A stretch of DNA of 64,000 bases, from positions 1 through 64,000 of the forward strand of contig CAWBNB010000030.1 of assembly GCA_963789885.1 (NCBI GenBank). Reading direction: 5' to 3'. Positions 31,331 to 39,532 of this stretch are shown piece after piece. The notes beneath the pieces are model-generated. The model worked only from the letters and a program-made list of their open reading frames with translations. It was not told the origin of the DNA and searched no databases. Each line of letters starts with the position of its first letter. Position 1 is the first letter of the stretch. Origin of the DNA: DATEDA01 sp963789885. Lineage in GTDB: Bacteria > Pseudomonadota > Gammaproteobacteria > Burkholderiales > SG8-39. The translations under genes and the position numbers were made by a program.

Positions 31331-34300
31331 CGGAACGCCGTTGATAGCCGAACGTGCGGCGGCTCGCCGTTACTAGCCGGCTTGGCGCGCGGGGCCCACG
31401 ATACGCCGCCACGTCCACCGCGTCGACCTGCTCCGGTGCGAGGAAGCGCTCGGCGTACTCCCGGTAGACGCCCGAGGTCAGGAAGAGCTCGAACAGCTCC
31501 GGGTCGACGTGCTGGTCCTTCCGCATGAAGCCCATGATCTTGATCGCCTCCGAGAGCGTCTTCGCCTTCTTGTACGGCCGGTCGGCGGCGGTGAGCGCCT
31601 CGAAGATGTCGGCGATCGCCATCATGCGCGCGACGGGACTCATCTCGTCGCGCTTGAGACGCTTCGGATAGCCGGTGCCGTCCATCTTCTCGTGATGGCC
31701 GCCGGCGATCTCGGGCACGTGCCGCAGGTGCCGCGGGAACGGCAGCGCCGACAGCATGACGACCGTCTGGATGATGTGCTCGTTGATCTTGTAGCGCTCC
31801 TCCTCCGACAGCGTGCCGCGCCCCACTGACAGGTTGTAGAGCTCGCCGCGGTTGTAGAGCAGCTCCGGGGTTTTGACCCGGAACCCCCAGCGGTTGCCCG
31901 CGTCCATCCGGTCGCCGGGTCGGCGCTCGATCAGGTGCTCGGGCCGGTCGGCGAGGAGCGGCTCCGTCGCGGGCAGCGGCGGGGCGGGGCTGCGTTCCTT
32001 CCGTTTTCGCTCCTCGTTCGCGATCCCGATCCGGTCGTCGAGCGTGCGCATCCACGTTCGCGCGGCGATCGCCTTGAGGCGCGCCACCCGCTCCGGCGCC
32101 ATGAACTCGCCGCCCTCGTTGCACTCGGCGACGAACGCGAAGTCGGCATCGAGCGCGCGCCATTCGGCCTCGAGCACCGCCCGCAGGCTGGCCCGGTCGC
32201 CGCCGTCCGCGATCCGCTTCCAGTACGCGATCTCGGCGTCGCGCTTGAGGACCTCGAAGCGCATCCGCACCTCGTGGATCCGGTCGTAGATCGTCTCGAG
32301 CTTGGTCGCCTTGTCGACGACGTACTCGGGCGTGGTGACCTTGCCGCAGTCGTGCAGCCACGCGCCGAGATGGACCGCTTCCCACTCCTCCTCGGACAGG
32401 GCGAAGTCCTTGTACGGTCCGGAATCGGCCGCGCATGCCGCGCGCGCGAGCATTTTCGTGAGCTCGGGCACGCGCGCGCAGTGGCCGCCGGTGTAGGGGC
32501 TCTTGGCGTCGATCGCCGAGGCTATGAGCTGGATGAACGCCTCGAACAGCGCCTTCTGCGCCTGGATGAGCTGCTTCGTCTCGAGCGAGACCGAGGACGC
32601 GCCCGCCAGCGCGCCGACGAACTCGACGAGCTCCGGCCCGACGCCCACCCGCTCCGGGCACAGCACTGCGACGACGCCGAGGAGCTCGCGCCGGCGGTTG
32701 GCGAGCGGTGCGACGACGAGCATCGCGCGCTCGTCCTCGAAGGCCGCGAGCAGCCCGTCGAGATCGGCGGTCGCCGCGTTCCCGCGCCGCACCGGGAAGG
32801 CACGCGCCGCCCCGGAGCGCACGGCTTCGGCGACCGGATGGCCGGGCGCTTCACCGGCGAGCGGGATCGACGGCAGGCTCGCGGGGCCCGCCTTGCCCCC
32901 GGCGAGCCGCACCGCCGCCGCGCTCAAGGTGGTGCCGTCGTCGGAGGCGAGATAGAGCACGCCACCCTGCGCGCCCGCCGCCGCGATCGTTTCGTCGAGG
33001 AGGCGCGGCATGAGGCGGTCGAGGTCGGGCTCCGCGGCCACCGCCGCGCTGATGTCGAGGAACCGCCGGATGGTCCGCTTCATCTCGTCCATCGTGCCGG
33101 CGAGCTCGTCGACCTCCTTCACGACCGAGGCCACTTCGACCGGGCGCGAAAACTCGAAGCGCCGGATCGCGTCCGCTTCGCCCGCCAGCGCGCGGATCGG
33201 GCGCGCGATCGCGCGCGCGGCGAGAAGGGCGAGCACGAGCGCCACGGCCAGCACAAGCGCCATCGTGGCCGCGGAATCGCGGGCGATCGCGCGTGCCTCG
33301 GTGAGCAGCTCGTCGGCAGGCACTGCGAAGACGAGCCGCGGCGGATCCGGGATGCCCTTCAGCGGCACCGGCGCGACCAGCGTGCGCCACGTGCGACCGC
33401 CGGCGTCGAGGTCCGCGATCTGCGGTTCGCGCGCGGCGGCGACCCGCCCGGCGAGCGCGGCGAGCACCGGCGTGCCGAGCTCGGCAAGCGTGACCTGCGC
33501 CGGCGCCTCGTCGGACGCGCCGGAGCGCAGCACGCGCGCGGGGTCGGGATAGCCGATTACCCGCCCGGCGGTATTGACGAGCGCGATCTCGGTCCCCGGC
33601 GTGATCCGCTGGCGCCCGAGCGCGGCCGAGATCTCCCGGAGCGTGATGTCCGCACCGACGACCGCCTCCGTGCCCGCGGCGCGGCGCGCGAGTGTGACGC
33701 CGACCTCGCGGGTCGTGAAGAAGACGTACGGCGGTGTCTTGATCTGGCCGGTCGCGGCGGCGGCCGCGCGATACCACGGCCGCTCGCGCGGGTCGAACGC
33801 GGCCGAATCGGGCCGGCTCTCGGTCGCGATCCGTTCGAGGCCGGCGCCGAGCCACAGGTAGACGCCGGCGTCGCGGCTGCTCGCGTCGCGCTCGATGCTC
33901 TGCACGAGGTAGGCGGCGCGCTCGGGCGCGCCGAGCTCCTTGCGCGCGAAGGGCGCATCGGGCAGTCGCCGCATCAGAAAGAAATCCCCGTTCGCGTAGC
34001 CGGCGTAGATCGCGGCGATGTGCGGCGAGACCGCGAGCCCCTCCCGCAGCAGCGGGAGCGTGTCGAGGCGCTCGGCCAGGGTCCGCGCCGTGCCGAGCCG
34101 CGTTTGCGCGAGCACGTCGATCAGCGCCTCGCCCGGCGTCACGATCCGCTGCACCTCGTGCGCGGTTTCGCGCGCCACGCGGTCGAAGAGGTCGTCGGCC
34201 GCGCGCGTGAGCATCGCCGCGCTCCGGTAGTACGCGAGCCCGCCGATCGCGAGCCCGGCGACGAGCAGCAGCGCCACGAACAGCGTGGCGATGTGGACGG

Positions 34301-34352
34301 CGAGGGGATACCGCCGGCGCGAATCGCCGGCGGTGGTGGCGGCGTGGCTCAT
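31131..34352 (-). CDS. membrane HD-GYP phosphodiesterase with Cache, HAMP and GAF domains
   Basis: From the ATG at 34352 the protein has a first helix at about 17-41, a large periplasmic dCache-type sensor (about 45-360), a second helix (TMALVLAVALVLALLAARAIA), HAMP, a GAF domain (about 440-590; LDRLMPRLLDETIAAAGAQG) and an HD-GYP output domain. Metal-site motifs are LGAWLHDCGKVTTPEYV and GGHHEKMDGTGYPKRLKRDE. It should hydrolyse cyclic di-GMP in response to a periplasmic ligand. The frame stays open past the natural end (AERFLAPEQVDAVDVAAYRG) and runs 200 bp into baeR on the other strand; tandem stops TAG TAA at 31370-31375 lie in the next frame, so an indel near 31380-31400 is likely and the true end is probably about 31373. 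Confidence 0.85.
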   Translation of the reverse strand: MSHAATTAGDSRRRYPLAVHIATLFVALLLVAGLAIGGLAYYRSAAMLTRAADDLFDRVARETAHEVQRIVTPGEALIDVLAQTRLGTARTLAERLDTLPLLREGLAVSPHIAAIYAGYANGDFFLMRRLPDAPFARKELGAPERAAYLVQSIERDASSRDAGVYLWLGAGLERIATESRPDSAAFDPRERPWYRAAAAATGQIKTPPYVFFTTREVGVTLARRAAGTEAVVGADITLREISAALGRQRITPGTEIALVNTAGRVIGYPDPARVLRSGASDEAPAQVTLAELGTPVLAALAGRVAAAREPQIADLDAGGRTWRTLVAPVPLKGIPDPPRLVFAVPADELLTEARAIARDSAATMALVLAVALVLALLAARAIARPIRALAGEADAIRRFEFSRPVEVASVVKEVDELAGTMDEMKRTIRRFLDISAAVAAEPDLDRLMPRLLDETIAAAGAQGGVLYLASDDGTTLSAAAVRLAGGKAGPASLPSIPLAGEAPGHPVAEAVRSGAARAFPVRRGNAATADLDGLLAAFEDERAMLVVAPLANRRRELLGVVAVLCPERVGVGPELVEFVGALAGASSVSLETKQLIQAQKALFEAFIQLIASAIDAKSPYTGGHCARVPELTKMLARAACAADSGPYKDFALSEEEWEAVHLGAWLHDCGKVTTPEYVVDKATKLETIYDRIHEVRMRFEVLKRDAEIAYWKRIADGGDRASLRAVLEAEWRALDADFAFVAECNEGGEFMAPERVARLKAIAARTWMRTLDDRIGIANEERKRKERSPAPPLPATEPLLADRPEHLIERRPGDRMDAGNRWGFRVKTPELLYNRGELYNLSVGRGTLSEEERYKINEHIIQTVVMLSALPFPRHLRHVPEIAGGHHEKMDGTGYPKRLKRDEMSPVARMMAIADIFEALTAADRPYKKAKTLSEAIKIMGFMRKDQHVDPELFELFLTSGVYREYAERFLAPEQVDAVDVAAYRGPRAPSRLVTASRRTFGYQRRSATTRTCSPPRRRNARSRGRAARRRSSSAASSRGCPPCGRTRRARRGTSRRSAGRARRCGPAGRRAS

Positions 34353-34435
34353 GTGGCGCTCCGGGTGCGACAGCCGGGGCGAGTGTAGCGGTTCGGCGTT
34401 GTATGCTCACGTCCTCGACGCGAAGGAGCGCGCTC

Positions 34436-36025
34436 ATGCTGATGTCGTCCCAGGACTACCGCGAATCGCTGCGCCGCTGCCGGCCGCGCGTGTACGTCGA
34501 CGGCCGCGCGGTCGAGTCGGTCGCGGACGAACCCGCGCTCGCGCCGGGCGTCAACGCCATCGGCCTGACCTACGATTTCGCGCTGCGCGAGCCGCTCGCG
34601 CCGGTGATGCGCGCGCGGTCGGGCGCGCACGAGATCAACCGGATGAACGCCGTTCCGGCGTCGAGCCAGGACCTGCTGAACAAGCTCGAGGCGGTGCGGC
34701 TCCTCTGCCAGGAAACCGGCTGTGCGCAGCGCTATCTCGGCGGCGATGCGCTCGCCGCCCTGCGCCAGGCCACTCGGCGCATCGACGCCGACAAGGGCAC
34801 CGACTACGGGGCGCGCCTCGCGGCCTACCTCGAGCGCGTCCACGCCGAGGACCTCGCGCTCGGCATCGCGATGACCGACGGCAAGGGCGACCGTCGCCTC
34901 CGGCCCCACGAGCAGGCAAACCCGGACAGCTACGTGCACATCGCCGAGCGACGGAAGGACGGGATCGTGCTCGCGGGCGCCAAGGCGATCATTACCGCAG
35001 CGCCCTACGTCCACGATCTGCTCGTCATGCCCTGCCGCAACATGACCCGCGCCGACGCCGACTTCGCGGTCTGCTGCGCGGTGCCGCTCGACGCCGAAGG
35101 GCTCACGATCGTCGCGCGCCCGGCCGGCCGCCCGGGCGAGAAGGCGGCGAAATTCAGCGCGCGCTACGGCCAGTCCACCGGCGTCGCGATCTTCGAGCGC
35201 GTGTTCGTGCCGTGGGAGCGCGTCTTCCTCGCCGGCGAGTGGGAGCACTCCGGTTTCCTCACCTACAGCTATGCAACCCATCATCGCCACACCTGCATCG
35301 CGGCGCGCGCCGGCTTCGGCGATCTCCTGATCGGCGCCGGCGCGCTGATGACCGAGGCGAACGGCGTCGATCTCGACGCGGCGCCGAACCTGCGCGAGGC
35401 GATGGTCGACCTGATCAAGATCGTCGAGGGCTTCTACGCCTGCGGCGTGGCGGCTTCGGTCTACTGCACGAGCGACGCCGCGGGAGTCGCGATGCCCGAG
35501 GCGGTGTTCGCGAACATCGGCAAGCTCCTGCTCGCGACCCAGATCTACGACATGCACCGGCTCGCGCACCACGTCTCGGGCGGGCTGATCGTGACCCTCC
35601 CCGGTCCCGACGAGGACCACAACCCGGCGACCGCGGGACGGCTGTCGGAGCTCCTCGGCGCGCGCTCGGACATCCCGTACGCCCGGCGGATCGAGGTCGC
35701 GCGCCTGGTGGAGGACCTCACTGCGTCGTACCAGGGGGGCTGGTACTCGGTGATCTCGCTCCACGGCGGCGGCTCGCCGGAGGCGATGAAGATGGAGATC
35801 TGGCGGAACTACCCGCTCGGCAACAAGGTGGATCTCGTCGAACGGCTGCTCGAGCGCGGCGTGCTGTCGGACGAGGTGCGCGCGATCACCCGGAACCGCC
35901 AGCCGGGGCGCTGTTGCGTCGCGGGCTGCCAGATACCGCCGGCGCCGCAGATGGTGGCGCTGCCGGAGGCGAAGGCGGCACGGAAGAAGGCCGCGCCGAA
36001 GCTCGTGCAGGCGCGGAAGACCTGA
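34436..36025 (+). CDS. HpaB / 4-hydroxybutyryl-CoA dehydratase-like flavoprotein
   Basis: The 529-residue product from the ATG at 34436 (AAGGAG seven bases upstream) resembles 4-hydroxybutyryl-CoA dehydratase (AbfD) throughout: DYRESLRRCRPRVYVDG at the N-terminus, TGCAQRYLGGDALAAL, IAMTDGKGDRRLRPHEQ, SGGLIVTLPGPDED and SLHGGGSPEAMKME near the C-terminus. In AbfD a 4Fe-4S cluster is held by Cys99, Cys103, His292 and Cys299. By my alignment from memory the matching residues here are Cys96, Tyr100, His283 and Ala290, so two ligands are missing. It may then be an FAD-only member, perhaps an aromatic hydroxylase like HpaB, or a relative with unknown chemistry. A lysine-rich tail (AARKKAAPKLVQARKT) is unusual. 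It stands alone. Confidence 0.75.
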   Translation: MLMSSQDYRESLRRCRPRVYVDGRAVESVADEPALAPGVNAIGLTYDFALREPLAPVMRARSGAHEINRMNAVPASSQDLLNKLEAVRLLCQETGCAQRYLGGDALAALRQATRRIDADKGTDYGARLAAYLERVHAEDLALGIAMTDGKGDRRLRPHEQANPDSYVHIAERRKDGIVLAGAKAIITAAPYVHDLLVMPCRNMTRADADFAVCCAVPLDAEGLTIVARPAGRPGEKAAKFSARYGQSTGVAIFERVFVPWERVFLAGEWEHSGFLTYSYATHHRHTCIAARAGFGDLLIGAGALMTEANGVDLDAAPNLREAMVDLIKIVEGFYACGVAASVYCTSDAAGVAMPEAVFANIGKLLLATQIYDMHRLAHHVSGGLIVTLPGPDEDHNPATAGRLSELLGARSDIPYARRIEVARLVEDLTASYQGGWYSVISLHGGGSPEAMKMEIWRNYPLGNKVDLVERLLERGVLSDEVRAITRNRQPGRCCVAGCQIPPAPQMVALPEAKAARKKAAPKLVQARKT

Positions 36026-36063
36026 GCCGGGGGCGGGTTCGCGCGGCGGACCCGCCGAATGCG

Positions 36064-36990
36064 CTACACGCGGTAAAGGGTCCGCCGGTCGCGCCGGAAG
36101 ACGATCGGCTGCGCGAGCGGATCGTTGAGCGGCCGGCCGAGGCTGATGCGGCCGGAGCCGTGGAGCAGCGTCTCGCCGCAGACGAGGTGGATCTCCTCCG
36201 TCGAGCCGTCGAACGCGACGTAGGTCCCGTTGGCGCTCTGGTCGACCAGGCGCACGCGCGTCCCGTCGAGCTCGATCATCGCGTGCTGGCGCGAGACGAG
36301 GAGGTCGGCCACCGCGAGATCGTTGCCCGCGTCGCGGCCGAGCTGCACCCGCGGCCGCACCCGGTCGACGGTGATCGTGCCGCAGGCCGCGGAGAGGACG
36401 AGGGCCCCTTCGTCCGGGGCGCCTTCCTTCCGCCGGACAAGGGTGCGCGTGGTGATCTCGCCCGGATCCTCCTGCCAGACGATCTCGTAGACGGTCGAGT
36501 CGCGCTCGTCGCCCTTGAGGCGCGTGGTGTACGCCGCCCGCGCCGACGCCGCGGCTGCGACCGACAGCCCGTCGATGACCGCCTGCGTGGCGAGGATCTG
36601 CTCGGCGCGGGCGGTCGCGGCGAGGTAGGCGGCGACGTTGACGACGGTGCCGTAGACGTCGTCGCCGTCGACGATCACCGGCCCGTAGCTGATCCCGGTG
36701 TGCAGCTTGAGCGAGCCGCCTTCCGCGGCCGGCGCGCTGGCGATCTCGGCGTGCAGCGCCCCCATCGCGAACACCGCCTGCTCGGGGGTGGAGAACGCGC
36801 ACATCACCCCGTCGCCGAGCGTCTTGACGAGACGGCCGTCGTACCGCGGCACGAGCGCGCGCGCGCGCGCGGTGAACCCGCGGCTCAGCTCCGACGCGGC
36901 GGCGTCGCCGAGCTCGCGGTACAGGCGCGCGCTCGACGCGATGTCCGCGAACGCGATGGCGAGGTTGCGCGTGTCCCGCACTTCAAGCAC
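36064..36990 (-). CDS. class III adenylate/guanylate cyclase with C-terminal FHA domain
   Basis: Residues 1-170 form a class III nucleotidyl cyclase domain: NLAIAFADIASSARLYRELGD supplies the first metal aspartate, KTLGDGVMCAFSTPEQAV the second, and GDDVYGTVVNVAAYLAATAR the transition-state region. Residues about 195-300 form an FHA domain, with VQLGRDAGNDLAVADLLVSR, the phosphothreonine-binding RxH pair (SRQHAMIEL) and DQSANGTYV. The pairing suggests a cyclase whose localisation or activity depends on a phosphothreonine protein, for instance a Ser/Thr kinase target. No kinase of the Hanks type is adjacent. Cytosolic, 308 residues, ATG at 36990. The substrate (ATP or GTP) cannot be fixed by eye. 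Confidence 0.85.
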   Translation of the reverse strand: MLEVRDTRNLAIAFADIASSARLYRELGDAAASELSRGFTARARALVPRYDGRLVKTLGDGVMCAFSTPEQAVFAMGALHAEIASAPAAEGGSLKLHTGISYGPVIVDGDDVYGTVVNVAAYLAATARAEQILATQAVIDGLSVAAAASARAAYTTRLKGDERDSTVYEIVWQEDPGEITTRTLVRRKEGAPDEGALVLSAACGTITVDRVRPRVQLGRDAGNDLAVADLLVSRQHAMIELDGTRVRLVDQSANGTYVAFDGSTEEIHLVCGETLLHGSGRISLGRPLNDPLAQPIVFRRDRRTLYRV

Positions 36991-37221
36991 TCCCTGAGTC
37001 GACCCCTTTCGGCGGGTATCTTATCGGGTCTCGGCCGAACGACGCGGGGAACACTTGGCGCGACGCCTGCCCTGGCGCCCGCGTGCCTCCCGACCGAGGA
37101 CTTTTCGCACCCGCGGGTGCATGCCCCGCGCGCCTCGTGCATCCCTTGATTTGACAAATGTTTGCAGGCCACGCCGCGCGGGCGGCTCGTCCGGTGCGCT
37201 ACGCTCGTCGAAAGGTCCTGC

Positions 37222-39393
37222 GTGTCCGCCGCTTCCCCCCGATCCGCCATCCCCGCGCCGAGCGCCGATCTGGGCGCCGGCACCGTCGCCGCGGCCGCGG
37301 CGGCGGCAGTCATCGCAGCCGGCTCGGTCCTCGCATCGCTGACCTACGGCTGGAGCTACACCATCGCCGCGCTGGTCGGTGCCGCGCTTGCCTCGGCGGT
37401 CGCGTGGGCCGTCTGGCGGCGCTGCCCGGTCGAACGGATCGCCGACCGCGGCGCGCTACTCTTCGCCACCACGCTCGCACTGGCGCTCTTCGCCGTGTGC
37501 GCGGCCGACGTGCTCGACTGGCGCCCGCTCGGCATCGACGACACGACCGCCGGCCTCGCGATCGGGTTCGCGCTGCTCGTGGCGATGCCCTGCCGGTACG
37601 CCCTCAGCCGCGCCGACGTCATGCCGAGCGCCGCCGGCGTGACCGCCACCGCGCTCGTCGTCGCGCTCCTCGCGTGGACGGTCCTCCTCGACGCGCCGTC
37701 GCAACCCCGCTTCGACGAGGCCGAGCGCGCGGCGCTCTTCCAGCTCCCGGCGCGCGTGACGACGGCGCTCGTCGCCGGGCTCGCCTATCTGTACGCATTG
37801 CGGCGCGGCCTTTACGGCACTGCGTTCATCCTGCTCGCCGTGGCCGGCATCGCGTGCGCGGGGACGTGGAGCGCCGGCCGCATGGGAGCGTTCGCCGCGG
37901 CGTGCGCCGGCGCACTCGTGATCGCGGCGATGCTGCCTGCACTCGTCCTGCGGCGACGAGCGGACGCCGGCCGACCGCTCGCGAGCGCCGAGCCGCTCCT
38001 CGTGCCGGTCGCCGCGCTGTGCACCGCCGCCTTCGCCGACGGCTTCCGCGACGCCGGGCTGGTCGCGATCGCCGCGGCGCTCGCGGCGTGGTGGTTCTAC
38101 CTCCGCCGCCGGGCGTTGCGGGCGGCCGGCGGCGCGTTCGTGCCGGTGAGCGGGACGCAGCTCGCGTTGCGCGTCGGGCTCGCCGGCGGCCTCGCCGCGA
38201 CTCTCTACGCGCACGCGCTGCTCATCGACGCGGCGCGGTCGAACTACACCGGCCCGATGTTCCTCGCCGAGCTGCGCGAGCGGGGGCTCTACACCGTGTC
38301 GGACTACACGTTCGTGGCCGCGCTCCTGCGCGACCAGTATCTCTGGCGCGACGAGGTCGACGAGGCGACGCGCGTCGCCGCGGCCTCGCCCGAGCGGCTG
38401 ATCGAGGCCCTGCGCAACCGCCGCGACGAATGGAGCACGGCGATGCCGCTCGCCCGCGATCTCCGGCGCGAGGCGCTGGAGACGCGGGGCTACGGCTTCC
38501 AGCTGCGCACCGAACCCGACGGCCGGCTGCGCGTGACCGACGTGGTGAACGGCTCGCCCGCCCACGCGGCGGGGGTACGCCGCGGCGACGTCCTCCGCGC
38601 GGTCGACAGCTTCGCGGCGGACCGGTCCCGGGAAGCGCGTCCCGGGCGGACGGCCGACGCGACGCGCCTCGAGCTCCTCGCGCCGGACGGGGCGGTGCGC
38701 GAAGTGACTTTGAAGCAGGCCCGGTACGCCGTCTCGAGCGTCGCGGCCGAGGCGATGGTGAGGACGGGCGGCCGCCGCGTCGGCTACGTCGCGCTCCGGC
38801 ACTTCAGCGGCACGACGCAGCGCGAGTTCGAGTCGGCCGCGCTCCGGCTGCGCGCCCTCGGGGTGGACGACCTCGTCCTCGACCTGAGAATGAACGGCGG
38901 CGGCAGCCTCCACGCTGCCGGACAGGTCGCGAGCGCGATCGCCGGACGGCGCGTCGACGGCCGGACGTTCCTGCGGATGGTGCACAACGAGCGCCACCGC
39001 GACAGCGACCAGGAGCAGGTCTTCAGCGCGCCGGACTGGGGCGGGCTCGGGCTCGCGCGTCTCTTCGTCATCACCTCGGAGGAGACCTGCTCCGCGGCCG
39101 AGGCGCTCGTCCACGGCCTCGCACCGTACGTCGAGGTCGTCGCGCTCGGCGGCCGGACCTGCGGGAAGCCCGTCGGCTTCCAGGTCGTGCGCTACGGCGA
39201 CCTGTCCTACTGGGTCGTTACGTTCAAGGACCTCAACGCGCGCGGCGAAGGCGACTACTACACGGGACTCGCGCCGAAGTGCCCGGCCGCGGCGGGCGAT
39301 GCGAGCCACCCCCTCGGCGATCCCGCGGACGCAGCGTTCGGGGCTGCGCTCCACTACATCCGGACCGGACGCTGTCCGCCGCCGGGCGGCTGA
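37222..39393 (+). CDS. polytopic membrane S41-family (C-terminal processing) peptidase with PDZ domain
   Basis: I prefer the GTG at 37222, after GAAAGG; a TTG at 37162 is the longer option. Residues about 15-360 hold ten or eleven hydrophobic helices (for example TVAAAAAAAVIAAGSVLASL; LLFATTLALALFAVCAADVL; LVAIAAALAAWWFYLRRR). They are followed by a soluble region, a PDZ-like domain (LRVTDVVNGSPAHAAGVRRGDVLRAVD begins near residue 440; motif quoted in part) and an S41 catalytic domain with LVLDLRMNGGGSLH, the nucleophile in SEETCSAAEALVHGL and the general-base lysine in GRTCGKPVGF. Normal S41 proteases have one anchor or a signal peptide. The helix bundle may bind a lipid or peptide substrate. 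Confidence 0.75.
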   Translation: MSAASPRSAIPAPSADLGAGTVAAAAAAAVIAAGSVLASLTYGWSYTIAALVGAALASAVAWAVWRRCPVERIADRGALLFATTLALALFAVCAADVLDWRPLGIDDTTAGLAIGFALLVAMPCRYALSRADVMPSAAGVTATALVVALLAWTVLLDAPSQPRFDEAERAALFQLPARVTTALVAGLAYLYALRRGLYGTAFILLAVAGIACAGTWSAGRMGAFAAACAGALVIAAMLPALVLRRRADAGRPLASAEPLLVPVAALCTAAFADGFRDAGLVAIAAALAAWWFYLRRRALRAAGGAFVPVSGTQLALRVGLAGGLAATLYAHALLIDAARSNYTGPMFLAELRERGLYTVSDYTFVAALLRDQYLWRDEVDEATRVAAASPERLIEALRNRRDEWSTAMPLARDLRREALETRGYGFQLRTEPDGRLRVTDVVNGSPAHAAGVRRGDVLRAVDSFAADRSREARPGRTADATRLELLAPDGAVREVTLKQARYAVSSVAAEAMVRTGGRRVGYVALRHFSGTTQREFESAALRLRALGVDDLVLDLRMNGGGSLHAAGQVASAIAGRRVDGRTFLRMVHNERHRDSDQEQVFSAPDWGGLGLARLFVITSEETCSAAEALVHGLAPYVEVVALGGRTCGKPVGFQVVRYGDLSYWVVTFKDLNARGEGDYYTGLAPKCPAAAGDASHPLGDPADAAFGAALHYIRTGRCPPPGG

Positions 39394-39532
39394 GCGCCGG
39401 GCGCCGCCCGGGAAAACTCCTCACCCGCCAGCACGTCGGCCGCACCCGGGTCCGCCCGGGCCACGCTTCTTGCTTAAGGCCTCCCTTCGGGCCGGCCGCG
39501 TGGCGGTGCGCGCCGGCAAGGGGAAGCGGGCG

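Noticed and set aside
37151..37156. TTGACA resembling a sigma-70 -35 element before the S41 protease gene
   Set aside because: No AT-rich -10 lies at 15-19 bases downstream; the following sequence is GC-rich.
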